From Dipetalonema caudispina (lineage: Eukaryota > Nematoda > Chromadorea > Rhabditida > Onchocercidae), in assembly GCA_013365325.1 (NCBI GenBank), contig JABVXV010000070.1, forward strand, positions 62,001 to 126,000: a DNA stretch of 64,000 bases. Direction: 5' to 3'. Every line of letters starts with the position of its first letter. Positions within the stretch are counted from its first letter, which is position 1. Shown here one piece after another: positions 11,454 through 23,583 of the stretch. The position numbers were made by a program, and so were the translations under genes. A model generated the notes under the pieces. The model was not told the DNA's origin. It was given only the letters and a program-made list of their open reading frames with translations, and ran no database searches.

Positions 11454-14400
11454 TTATTGGGGAAGACTCGATGTCACCAGTCCAGGTTCGCTGTTTTGCA
11501 GTACTGCTGCTGCTGCAGCACACGCTAAGTGCAACAATTTGTCTACCTGATAATTTTGAAATTAATCTTTGCAGACTAGTTAATTTGAAGAAAATCAGAT
11601 GTGCTGGTTTTACACAGCCTCCAAGTGATTTAATGAAAAAACTTGTTGCGAAAGTTCTAAAAACAGAAAAACAAAAAAACAAAAAACGAAGTTCCCGCAA
11701 ATGTCCAAAGAAACGTAATGTACAGAAATTTTTAGTTACCTGCACAAGATCATCTTTGGTTCGCAGAAATCGCAACTCATCAGTAACTGCTACTGTACAA
11801 TCAATACCCTCTGCAGCAACAAAATCCTCAGCAATCTTTAAAAACGATTATATTTAGGAATCTTTGATTTAAACTTACAAGATGTCACCACAAGTAAAAC
11901 AATAAAAGAACCGAAAATATACCTTAACGCATGAATTGATATTCTGAACTTGATGGGCTGCTCCGGAAGGTATAAACACAACGTCGCCTTCATTTTGCAC
12001 AAACATACGGCATTCAATTCCTGCAGCAAATTTTTGACATCGTTAACTAACATGAACTGACTCGGCAGAAAGCGTTCCTCGTTTTAAATAAATCCAGGAA
12101 ATAAAATAATTTATAACACTGATGACTAAAAAGTTGAAACAAACCTCGTTCTTCCAAAAAATCCATCATTTCACGCGTCACCACTACGTCTTGGTTGTGA
12201 ATAACATCACCCTTCCATTCTTCCCCCTAAATAGGAATCACTTGATATTTATACCAAATGTCATCCTAGATTGCATCCAAATTCAAATTGAAAAAATTTC
12301 GAAATAATCGCACTTTCATGTCCTTCCATTCCTCAATGGCAGCACGGATTCTCGCATTATCAGTGGGATGAAATATTTTCCAGATAGCACCAGCTTTTTC
12401 CGGCTCACGAAGAGCGCGCTCCTTGTGATACCCACGGATACCTTCTGCATCCAAGCGTCGCTCAACGGCTAAAATAATCTAACTTTTAGATTATCCTGTG
12501 TTATCAGCAGTGATATCAATGGGATTAGATGTAGAGCTGATCCTAAACCAAAACATAAAAAGATCTGGGAAGTAAATCAATAAGCTACTATTTCAGGGTC
12601 GACTAACACTAACACCGGTTAAAATATAAGTAAGAAAATTCCTTAATTTATCAGTATTCAAAAAAACCTACCATCTCTCACTTCCTCTCTTGACATTTCG
12701 TCCGGCGCTTTAACAAATGGCAAGAAATTCACTGCATCAGATACGTCCAGGTGCAGTGGAGTAGAAGCCAAATGTGGAGCATTATATAATCCTGCACAAA
12801 TGATCATAACATTTTTGATAAGCAGATAAAAGCACCACTTTGGTAAGTGATAAGAAAAGTACGAACATGTTGAAACTTTTAATGAGTTCAGGAAAAAGTA
12901 TTTTAAAAAAAGATATAGAGTCAAAGCATACCGAAACAAATATAAACTTTCGGTCCTGGATCTGGTCGCTCACGTTCATCATTGAACAAATTCAGCAAGT
13001 TCAGTCTGCCGCGCCCACTTTCTTCGCGATTAATATGCGTGTAATCCAGGAATGGCATGATCTCATACAAATTTACATACTGTTCAGGAGCAATATTAGA
13101 AAATAATTTTGACTCTGGGAAATCCTTTATCTGAAAAAAGATCAGGATATCAGGAATGGAAATTTCAGAAAGATGAAAAAAGTACCATGATATTAAACTT
13201 GCAAGGATTGTTTTCGACAGGAATACACCACGACTAATAAATTTGAAAATTTCTTTTGGTTTCTAACAGTTTCACCTTCATATAACAGTCATCGATGTCT
13301 CGCTTCAATCCAAATTTCGACCAGAACATTTTCAATGAGCATGGTTTGTCACGGACCATTACAGGTGAAAAGTTCCGACTATCCAGAACACGTAAATTCC
13401 GATCACCTGCAAACTTTTTGGAACTGATATGACCAGCAGCGAAATAAATTTTGGAACTCAATGTGAGATAAACTTCATCACATGTGAGAAAAACAACTAA
13501 CTGCATGGACAGGTATCTAACATCGCATTTCTAACTTCCGAACCTTAATTAACGGAAGAAAGTTAGCACGAAACTTTCTAAAATTTGATAACATGTTATT
13601 AAACAAATGTTTCTAATGATAGAAAAATTTAGGAAATTTTTAAGCAGGGAAGTAAAGCTAACAAGCCACAATTTTTTCAAAGGCTTCTTGGGTCCACAAT
13701 GACCGACGGTAACGAGGATGACGATTCACATTTTCGACTATAACCGGATTGTGTGCAGTTAATTGAGCTTTAAAACGAGCGTACGCATTCGGTGAAAACT
13801 ATAATTACTTGTATTAAAGGGGAAATCCAAACATTAAAGGGGGATGTTTCAGGAAACTGAAACAATATCATCGGTAACTTCGAAATAAAAATCTAGGTGT
13901 AAGAAAAAAGAGAAATAATGAGAGCAGGAATGCTGGAAAGTCCTTGCCTGATCCTCGATAACACAAACTGTTTCGATCGGAAATTTTGAAGGAGGGGAAA
14001 ATCGAGGGCAATAGCACTTCTCCTAAAATGAATATCAAAATTAATATTTAAACTGAATATTTGTAAGTTATAGTTAAAACAAGTCGTTACTACAAAAACC
14101 GTAAATTTGAAAAAATCCTGTTTAATGCAGGCTTAGAAGTCGAGATATGAAGAAAAAAGATAATCAAAAACCATATGGAAAACTGGGAGTTAATAAACGT
14201 CTCTTTAGGAATACATGAACTCAGTTCAGTTGGTATTTAATAAATCATAAACAATACGCCAGTAATAATGACCTTCCGCAGTGCAAGAAATATATAAGTG
14301 AAATCATAGTCAAAGGAGGAATCGGATAATAAAACTTAAAATATTCGCGCAATAAGAGTTGCTCGCTAACCTCCTGAAATAATTTCACATTGTAGCCTCG

Positions 14401-17400
14401 TCCATGATTACCGTTACATAAAGCACCATTCTTCTTGATACCGTACCGTACCAACTGCTCCAATGATCGGTAAAGTGTGTCACGAAAAATGTCTTAAAAT
14501 ATATATATATAAATTATACTTACAAAGCAAAGATTCAAACAAAGATTTATATGTTGCGAAATATCCGCCAAGAAACGAGGGTAATTATTACTATCAGTTT
14601 AACATATTTTCATTAACCAGATTTCCACCCAAAATTATTGGAGAAATGAAGGGAAGAAACAATACCAAATGAAGGCAGAAAAGATCCCAGATGAAACATA
14701 GTAGCATCATGAGTGTGACCATTTGTACAAGGAAGTGACTTTAACCAATTCGGAGGGTATGAATCTGAAAACATTCTTTCTTCTTTTGCTTTCAGATTTA
14801 AAATCAGTTGATAAAATCGAGGATGAAGAAATGTAATTGAGGTAAAGAAAATGAAAAAAAGCATAAACATGAAGAAAAGGAGGAATCGGTTTATTAAATT
14901 ATGAAAATGTATCTGAGCTAAAAAAAACTAAAACTAATTACTATTGATTAAGAAACCCTATTTATATCTCTTGATGTAGTGACAATTCCGATAAAGACAG
15001 ATACATAGCGGAAGGACTCGTGTTAACTGTACAAATCTTCCAGATGAAAAATGTTGAAAATGCAATGAAGAAAGCACAGCTTCTAAATGTGTATGCACTT
15101 ATCCAAGATTCATGAAAACTGAATCAATTCAACGCTGTCATTCCACCTTCCTCCATATTCCAATTAGTAAAACCGTCTTTCGCCGTTTTCGATTATCCAA
15201 ATAACCTTTTTCTTTTAGTTTCTATAATAATCAAGACCAGCTTGTATGCATTTTGCGGTTGAGAATGTCGAATTATTTTTCATGTTTCTCAATGCTTCTG
15301 TGCAATTTTTCCATAGGTCATCATATACCTTCCATATCCTTCAAGCTTATTGAAAGTCTTCCCTTCTACTCATTAAATTTTTGCATTTCCATCTAAGGTT
15401 GTTCAAGTTTTGTTCCGCGATGATGCCGACTATTTCTGCTTCTTTTATCATTCCCAAAATGTATTTGCGTTTGATAAAATTTGCCAATCGTTAGTCAACT
15501 TATGAGCGAGTTTGAATGGGTTCTCTTCAACTGCCTTTTATCCAGGATCCATGCTTCTTCCAGTCATTGTACAATAAGAAGTATCCACTATATGGCCAAC
15601 AAATGCGAACAGTTCAAATCTCGATATATGTGTACAGCAGCGTTTGAAGAGAACCTATTTGTAATGTGCTAGTCGTCTTTAACAATAAATTAGCAAATCA
15701 TTCGTGTATGCACATCTTGTGCAACGGCTACCCGAACTGCGCTTGGAACTTGGAACAGTTATCTAGATTACAAACGAATTTTTTTTCTCTCCAAAGCGAT
15801 GTTCGACAAATCAAACGGCGAACTCAACAAATGATTCCATCCTTTCAACCTTTACGCCTAACTCATGTGCGGAAATGATATACACAAAGAAATCGATGTC
15901 GTGTAGCCGATCGTAACTGCTAGCATAATCATTACATCAATCACGTGTTTCCAACCGCCTCTTCAAAGAGGCTCAGACTATATTACCAAAATTACATGAG
16001 TTGTTATGCCGAAAGCTATATAATCTACTTTTAATCGATCTGCCCCATTAATCGCTCTCACAACAGTCGCACCCATCCTCTCCACATTCGCTTCAGTTTC
16101 AGCACGCAAATTAATACTGAACAATACATTATAATTGATTTGCAAATCATTTACATAACGATTTGAAAAAATATTTGCATCTTAGGCCTTACACGAACCC
16201 ATTTTCTTTACGTCTCTTATTTGCTAATTCATTTCTCATAGAGCTATTATAAAATGCTTTTCGTTTTTCTTTTTTGCTGTTATATATATTTGAATATTTC
16301 AGTCCATTGTTAATCCTGAAGCGCAGAAACAGCTAAAATGTCAGCGACAAATTGCGAAGTACTCTTCAACCACTGCATCAAATTAAAATAGCGTATAAAT
16401 AAAACTGTTAAACACACCTACACATAGTTTATATCGAAACGTTTTGAACTAAATAAATTGGACTATAACATTTGCTAATATATGGATTTTGATTAACTTG
16501 CTGACTTATTAAAATTTACTTAAAAATATGAACTAATTAGAAAAATATTCAAACAAGTCTACATAAATTTTGAGAAGACCTCCACTTTGCCTTTATCAGA
16601 AATCTTGTATAACTTTATTGCAAAAAATTTGGTGGTGTATGGACATTTATTGCTACGAACAATTGTAGTTTTGTTCGGAAGTGAATTCTTATGATGAAAA
16701 AATAAAACAACAAAACACAACAAATAATATTTGCCATACCTTTTCTATCCAGTTCTTTATAGCACATTGTACATAGTTCCGACCCACAAATTCTACAGCA
16801 AAAATGAGCATTCAGGATGGCAAAACGACATGCATCACATACTTGTTTTGCACCAAACGCATGGCTGTAGTATGCTTCTCTTTCTACAATGAAATATCAT
16901 ATTAAAAAAATGGCTCAGCACCATCAATGAAATATGACCTGGAAATATGACTATTTCGTAGCGGTATTTCATTGGCTGAGGCCTGGTAATGTCGAAGCAT
17001 TGTGGTATCTATTCTTGGAAGCTTCAAGAAATCCAAAAAGGTATCATTACGTGTTGACCGGTTACAGCCAAGCTACTTAAACTACTAACATCCTATGCCA
17101 CAAATGTTTAAACACAATATTTTAACGGCTGACAACTTCATCTTATTCTAAGAGGTGATGTGTAGCAGTGGCCAGCATGTTAAAACTTTTCATGTTCTAA
17201 CTGAAAAACCCATAAAAAAATGCGTAAACAAAAGTCAATAGATTCGTGATCAGCAGTACTTCCAACTCTTTCAAACAGTTTCAAAATGTTATACAACATA
17301 ATGTATAATATGAACTGTTAGTTACGTAGACTTGTTTATACCTCCAGTTTATTATACAGACCATTTTTTTTAAAAAAACTGGGTAAACTTACTACAGAAA

Positions 17401-19633
17401 CCTGACACCGCTTCTTCTTCACGACGTACCACCTTCTCGTAGTTTGAATATACACACTGCAAAACATACGCAGCCATCTGAGCTGCTTCCGCCTTTTCCT
17501 TTGGCCTGCCTAAAGAAATTTTTCCTCTTTGTTATCCACAAGCACGAAAGGGCAAAAATCAAAAGCGAGCAACTATCTCACCAATCTTCAGGTGCTCGAA
17601 AAAGTTCCAAATCTCTTCCCTTTTAGAAAGATAATAAAATATAATAATCAAACCAGTAGTGAACTTTTCATCAATGAATTGTTCCATGCGAATGTTCACT
17701 TCATCCAGTAAAAATGATGACTTAATTTTTTCGACATCACTAATCAAAAGGTGGCGGCACAATTTGGGATTGCCACGATCACGTCTAAAAATAACGATAA
17801 TAAGTTTCGCCATAAGTCTTTCCAAAGAACGTGAGACGGCTAACAGTAGCTTTCATAAATCAGGAGAAAAAACTTACAACATGCGGTTATAGAAACGACA
17901 ATCCATGGCCCTGTTTTTATCTGTCACAGTAGCGCAAATTATGCAAGGATCATATGAGGAAACTGCGCATGGTTTTTCCTAAAAAATACTTATTAACTGT
18001 CATAACATAGGAAAATAAACTGTTTTTTATTTTCAAAAACCTTAAGGTTGTTGATCAGCAAAAATTTAAGTTCTCTATTTTCCTAACTGCGATAATTCCT
18101 TTTTTTAAGATATTACAATCAAGATTCTTATCCTTTTGCTTCAGCACTGTTTTCGCTCAATTGGGATTCCATCACAAAATTATTTACTACAATATGCAAA
18201 TACATGAAACATTCCCCAGCACCTGCAAACGCCAGTTTACCAAGTCACAGGATGTTTCCACCATTTCTCGAAAATATTTGTATTTTTTGGGCTCATTATA
18301 GCGATCAGATGGTACAATTTCGTTCTTTGCATTACCACCTGAAATGCAGCAATAACAGTATATACTTTTGGGAGGTAAAGTAAGATTCTGAAGAGTCGAA
18401 ACTATCTCTGTTTATTCAAAAAAACAGAAAAAAGAATATGCAAGCAGAACATAAAACCAGTATTGATCAAATATTTACTTGAAATGTTTTTCATGGGAAT
18501 TTTTTCCTTCAAATTCTGACCACCACGACGCGATCCTAAACAGCTTATCGGTAATAACATCAATGAATCCTTCACAAACTGAATCACAACATCTATACAC
18601 ATCTCCCACCAAGCCGATCTCTTCAGCTACATTCTTTATGAAGAGTTTGTTGGTGCACAATTCTAAATGGCCAGAACTAAAATAATTTAACCAAAAGTTC
18701 ATTACAAATTGACTGCAGGCAATTTTGCGGAGTCTTGACTGAGAAAAAAACCCAACTATGTGGCATGATAACACGCTCTCCAATGATTTCCCCGTATGTA
18801 TCTCCTTCACTATTCATCGCTTGCGTTGCACCACCATCACCACAACCTATTTCAGGATTTGATGAATCGGCCTCAAAATAATCTACCTCTGTTCTCGGTC
18901 TTTTGTGCAATAATGCAGCATCTGATTGCATATCTAAAAATTGATACATTACAAACTTACAAGCTATCCAAGGACAACACTGTGCTGCGCAAGAGATAAA
19001 AACCAGCTGGTACTGAACAGTTTTGTGGGATATATGATCTGGAAAATCCAAGAAGGAAGCCAATAAAAGAGTATCGTCCACTGATTTGGTTAAAGTCGGC
19101 AAGGTCCAAACACAGGAAAACTGGATAGCAAGGTTACGAAACGAAGCGGTATTACGTTCGATATGGTGTCTCGTTTTCATAAGATTTCTAGCAATGTCGT
19201 ATATAAAGTGGAAGTATGTCATCGCTGGGAGATGTGCAAATTTGGTAACTTTGATACAATTATGTGGAAAACCAACGAAAGCATCATAAAAAAGAAAAAC
19301 AACTGCAAAAGTTATGGCTTACTCCAACTATCACTCGGTCCTCCTCTTAGCGATGCATTACTTTCCCCGGCGTTCCTGGAAAATAATAAAAATAATAAAT
19401 AAAATGCGGAAATCTTCGGCAACCGTCCGCGAAACCTCTGGGTATCGACGTTCATCAATTTAATTTCACATTATATTTTAGAAAACTTCAACAATTCAAT
19501 TCTATGATATGCTTTAGGGAAAACTAAGTTCACAGTATTCCTGGAAAGAAGGCTTCCGTATAGAAGTATGGGGAAGAATCTAAAAAACTTACATTGTAAA
19601 GTGTTCGGGATGACGCTTGCCAACAGCAGCCAT
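11454..19633 (-). CDS. KDM3-family JmjC histone H3K9 demethylase
   Basis: A nuclear Fe(II)/2-oxoglutarate demethylase, by family acting on H3K9me1/2. Proposed exon 1 (MAAVGKRHPEHFTM, from 19633) joins in phase to an exon near 19371 (NAGESNASLRGGPSDSW) and then to a long exon below 19222. Further exons cover divergent N-terminal sequence. A KDM3-type cysteine-rich zinc finger lies near 16750-16870 (CDACRFAILNAHFCCRICG, then CTMCYKEL). Linker exons follow (YPPNWLKSLPCTNGHTHD near 14770). The JmjC part includes NPVIVENVNRHPRYRRSLW (about 13700), PFLDYTHINREESGRGRLN (about 13030), the iron ligands HLD in TPLHLDVSDAVNFLPF (about 12740), the LDAEGIRGYHKE insert (about 12450) and the second iron histidine in PSGAAHQVQNI (about 11950). 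It ends IAEDFVAAEGID, then VDKLLHLACAAAAVLQ and TAA at 11454. A GC-AG intron lies at 13799-13947. The exon structure in 17000-19200 and the start are less certain than the JmjC half. Confidence 0.88.
13799..13947 (-). other. GC-AG intron in KDM3 gene
   Basis: The minus-strand exon ends GAGGATCAG and the intron begins GCAAGG, with CAG|GCAAG matching the usual GC-donor context. The acceptor TTATAG precedes TTTTCACCG. Both sides are phase 0 and rejoin conserved sequence, and no GT donor lies near. Confidence 0.7.
14780..16735 (-). other. Large KDM3 intron with less AT-rich insert-like stretch
   Basis: About 1.9 kb between the zinc-finger exon and the next KDM3 exon. The stretch near 15150-16250 is visibly less AT-rich than its flanks. 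It includes an inverted 12-mer pair (GGTTCTCTTCAA near 15519 and TTGAAGAGAACC near 15645) and a small palindrome GCCTCTTCAAAGAGGC near 15958. No domain was recognised in any frame. A decayed mobile element is one possibility. Confidence 0.35.
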
Positions 19634-21109
19634 TGTTCGAACCTATGATCAATCAATGATTCAACTTCATGAAACATAATCACCAAAATAGAGGTGTAAA
19701 GAAAGTTCCAAATCAATACTCCCAACATCCGGATAATGTCACTCATAGCTTAATACATACCTGTATCCTACGCTACCTCCATCAGTTCACCGTTGTGAAG
19801 GCAGAAATACCATAGAAATAACGGAGTGTGACTGAACAATACTTGAAAAAAAAAAGAAAAGCAAGAGTCGGAAAATACTGCAAGACGGTAAGAAATAAGC
19901 ATGAACAGAGAATATGATAAAAGAAAATGACAAGAATTACGGGACAGTAAACATTCCGGATGTATGTTTCTAATTTTCAATTCTTGAATTGGTTTTTAAG
20001 TTGCCACATAGAGTAATATACGGTCCGGCCAGTTAACTGTATGTAACACATGGAATAGACGACAGTAATCCGGCATGAGTAGTAGGTTGTTTACTTGATA
20101 AGTCAAAGGAGGGTATGAATAGATAGATTCAGAATTCAGAATTGATTTCAAAGGAAAGCAATGAAAAGATGGATGTTAAGAAATTGAACTATTGGAATAC
20201 CTGAAATTGAAAGATGAATTGGATGGTGGTAGTTTTTCAAATATTATTAAATACCGCAAGATAACTAACTTTGATGTTGTAGACTTATGATACTATGGAA
20301 ATTGCGTCAAAACTGCTTATTTTATTCTTGGGGGTAAGATAGTTTTGCTCGAAAACTGATGTATTTTAATAGGTGATGGATATACTAGATAAGTGTAGGA
20401 GGATGATTCAATGGAATACGGCTATGGATCAGATCCAGTCATGCATCAGCAATTTTCGAAGGGAGCTACAATGTTGACCGTTAAAATGCAGTCCGTATAA
20501 CTGTCCATAGGTCAGGTATTCGGGTAGGCCGTATAATCCTCCAGTTAACACTTAAATTAGTTTTTCTCTTTTCATTTGAAGAACCTACCGGAAGTACCGA
20601 ATGACATGATATTAAAGCGATAGTTTCACGCACTCCATCTCTGGGTTTAATCTATCAAACTATTTGAAAATTTGGATTGCCAATTTATACCTTAGATCTC
20701 ATATCTAGAATGCATGCCTATATAAGCCAAGAAAAATCTAATGTTAATTGATCAAGTTCAGAATCAACAGGTGAATAAAATGAATTGATAGCAAGCACAG
20801 TTAGCCGTTTCTGGACATGCCGGAATCAACGAAAGATCGTGCTACATTGAATGACAGTACGATTCTGATAATTTATTTATTATACTGATCAAGATAGAAG
20901 ACATTTCAATCTTTTAGCTTCTTAGGAAAGATTTTTTAAATTACCACAAGTCACTTAACCAATGTCATTTGGCAGAGTTAATACATTAATTTTATGAAAA
21001 ATCAATACATAAGAAGGAAGAAAGCCCAATGAAGGTGGGACGTGGGAATTAATAATTTAAATTCTGAATTTATTTGACGGGTAAGTTTAGGGAAGAACCT
21101 GTCTCTATA

Positions 21110-21392
21110 TGGTGTCAAGTTATCTAAGATTTTCTCTGAAATTTTGTCCAGAATTCTAAGACATTGCCCAGATTTTATCTAGGACTCTCTTCATGGTTTG
21201 ACTTCCTTCAAAGTTTTTATCCAAGAACTTTTGCATGAGATTTTACCTCGCCTTTTACCCAAGATTTTATTTAAGATTTTGTCTGGATTTTTCTTTATCT
21301 GGAGTTTTCTGCGGAATTCTATCCGTGACTTCATTCCAGGTTTCACTCAAGACTTCTCCATAGATTTTATTCAAGACTTCTGGACAAGCTAA
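21110..21392 (+). repeat. Degenerate short tandem repeat with ATTTTATCCAAGA-like units
   Basis: A repeated theme of roughly 15-18 bases (variants such as AGATTTTATCTAGGACT, AGTTTTTATCCAAGAACT, AGATTTTATTTAAGATT, AGATTTTATTCAAGACT) recurs across about 280 bases with many substitutions. The plus-strand frame 21198-21392 stays open through it only because the repeat lacks stops in that frame, giving IxDF/IQDF-like peptide repeats. Confidence 0.6.
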
Positions 21393-21900
21393 CAGGTATT
21401 TCTTTCTTTCATAATTGAATATTTCATTCAAAAGTTTAAAAAAAATGAAAGAAAATGAAAAAAAAAAACACACCCCTCCTACACGTAATCGCACCCGTCG
21501 CATACCGAACTACAAATTCAAACCGTTCCCAATAATTCAAAACAATCTAAATGACGTATCGATAAGTTTCACGTGTATTTAAACATTTGTTGACATTTAC
21601 TTATCTTACCGTTATGTGCTTAAATTTGTCTGCACAGTAGTTACTTTACTTTATGAGTAATTAAAAGTGCGGTTGTATTTTAGCGTTTACGCATAACCGA
21701 CAATATAGTTGCATGTATCTTTTCATTGTTTACGTATATTCAAGCGTACATCAATTCGTGGTTCAAACGTAATAGTTGTAAAGTGAACACGGACGCAAAA
21801 CTTACTTAACCTTATTTCTCCCTCTTTTTATCTTTCCTTATTTCATCATCTATTATATTTATCTTTTCTTCTTTTACGCGTACAAAGATTTAAAATGGAT

Positions 21901-21930
21901 GCTTGCTTGCTTGCTTGCTTGCATGCTTGC
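21901..21930. repeat. (GCTT)n microsatellite
   Basis: Seven tandem GCTT-type units, with one changed to GCAT. Confidence 0.9.
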
Positions 21931-23563
21931 ATTGTTATTAAATGTCACGTATGTAATCATTTCGTTTAATGGTTATTCTTTTTTTTCCCCTTTTTCTGTT
22001 TTCACTAGGAATCTCTATTCTATTTCCGGAGAACGAAGGCATCATTGATTCCTAATTCAGACTTTCACTCTGAATTTAAGGAAAATTGCTTATGTACGGT
22101 ATATACTAATTGTGTCTTACTGTGGTCGAAACATTGCTAACAATTGGTTATGGCATTATTTGCAGATTGTTGTACTACAGCACATAAAATCTTTGGCCAT
22201 GTAACTGTTTAGATATATTAGATCATCTAATTCGATTTGATGTGTTACTTTACAGGAAACGTGTAATACTTTTTAATCATTTTAAAGTATTCATTAGCTT
22301 TTTTATATGCCTAAGGTTTCATGCAAATTGTTGCTTTTCTTTGCACCATTCATGTTTTATATTTGATAATTTTATTAATTCATTAAACAAAGTAAAGTTA
22401 AGTAAATGGGAAATACATCTTCTTTCTAACTGAATGTTACGAATTATCTGAAAATACCGATACATGAATAACATCGCGCAAAATGAATTCAACGAGCTAA
22501 TAAACTGACAACTTGAGGAGCTGATCTGATTGTTTGCTACAAGCTGACGACCTGATCATGGTTTGCGGCAATATGTTGATGTAACCGGAAATTAGGATTT
22601 AAGCATATTTAAAAGGAAAATGGTAATTTTATTAAAGTGGATTGTGGTGGGGAAGCATTGATATATTTCCTAACATGTACAGTAATTCAAAATCAGAAAT
22701 CCTTTTAACCATTCTTTTTTGCTGAAACAAGAAAAATGTATTGAATCCCGGTATGCAAATTTACTAGATTAGAATAACTGTCAGCCGGGCTTGTGATTCA
22801 TTGTCAAGGTTCAGTTGATATTGATTGGCTGCCCGCCGGTTTTTCGCACGATGAAAACCTCAGTGATGACGGTTTCAGTGCCAGGCTCAGGTGGTTTTAA
22901 AGTGGATTATACTATACTAATGGAAGTATTGAGCGATTACGTCAGGTGTGGAAGAGATAGCCGTGATATATTATAGACATCAGATATAGCTACTTTCTGA
23001 ATGGTAGAGATGATACATTAATAATGAGAATCATTTATAGGATAACTGCCCTGAAATCACGATGAAAAATGGTGCCAAACAAATAATAGGGTGAAATGCA
23101 TTGGGATGAATCTCTTTAATAAGAGTGATTGAAATTATTGGTTGAAGATCTTAAAACTTTTGGATCAACGAAAATCGTGCTAAAGTTAAGCAGTTAGATA
23201 GACGGGTTCATAAGACTTCTATTTTGGTCATAGAGATGGATTGCCAGGGATGATCATTTGTCGGAGCTTTTTTTGTATATGTTACCTTATTTAGCAAAAA
23301 GAGCTTTTTTTAAAATTTCGTTTGATACCCACAAGTAATTATCCTAACAATCTTGAATATATACTGTCTAGGCTGCCTGGATATAAAAGTTTTGTTTAAT
23401 TTGTTAAGTTAGCTTCTTGGATCGGTCTATTTTGCAGAGCATGACGAATAAAGGACTATAAGCAGTATAAGCCTGTAGCAAACGCAGAATACATTCGTGG
23501 TGGAAGAACAAAAAGATACACTGAAAAGAAATGATTTACATTGCTTGATTTTACTTGAGAAGC

Positions 23564-23575
23564 TTTTAATTGCAG
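23564..23575 (+). promoter_or_regulatory. Probable SL trans-splice acceptor of CDK-like gene
   Basis: TTTTAATTGCAG lies 8 bases before the ATG at 23584, with no supported upstream exon. This fits a spliced-leader acceptor and supports the chosen start. Confidence 0.5.
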
Positions 23576-23583
23576 TTTTAAAA

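Larger units (their letters stand above)
19634..23583. other. Gene-poor region between KDM3 and CDK-like starts
   Basis: A 3.9 kb region between divergently transcribed genes, so it should hold both promoters. Visible contents are a degenerate tandem repeat (21110-21392), a GCTT microsatellite (21901-21930) and scattered short open frames, among them 29 codons from about 20412 and 41 codons from 22851. No exon with family similarity was found. Confidence 0.5.

Noticed and set aside
11471..11857. Antisense ORF as a real secreted gene
   Set aside because: The opposite strand carries conserved KDM3 C-terminal exons joined in phase. The antisense frame is most simply a by-product. It is kept only as a low-interest finding.
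18402..18810. Separate small gene on the minus strand
   Set aside because: The SGHLELCTNKLF to SHEKHFK segment lies between KDM3 exons, on the same strand and ends at a GTAAAT donor. It is most likely a divergent KDM3 N-terminal exon, although its upstream phase was not resolved.
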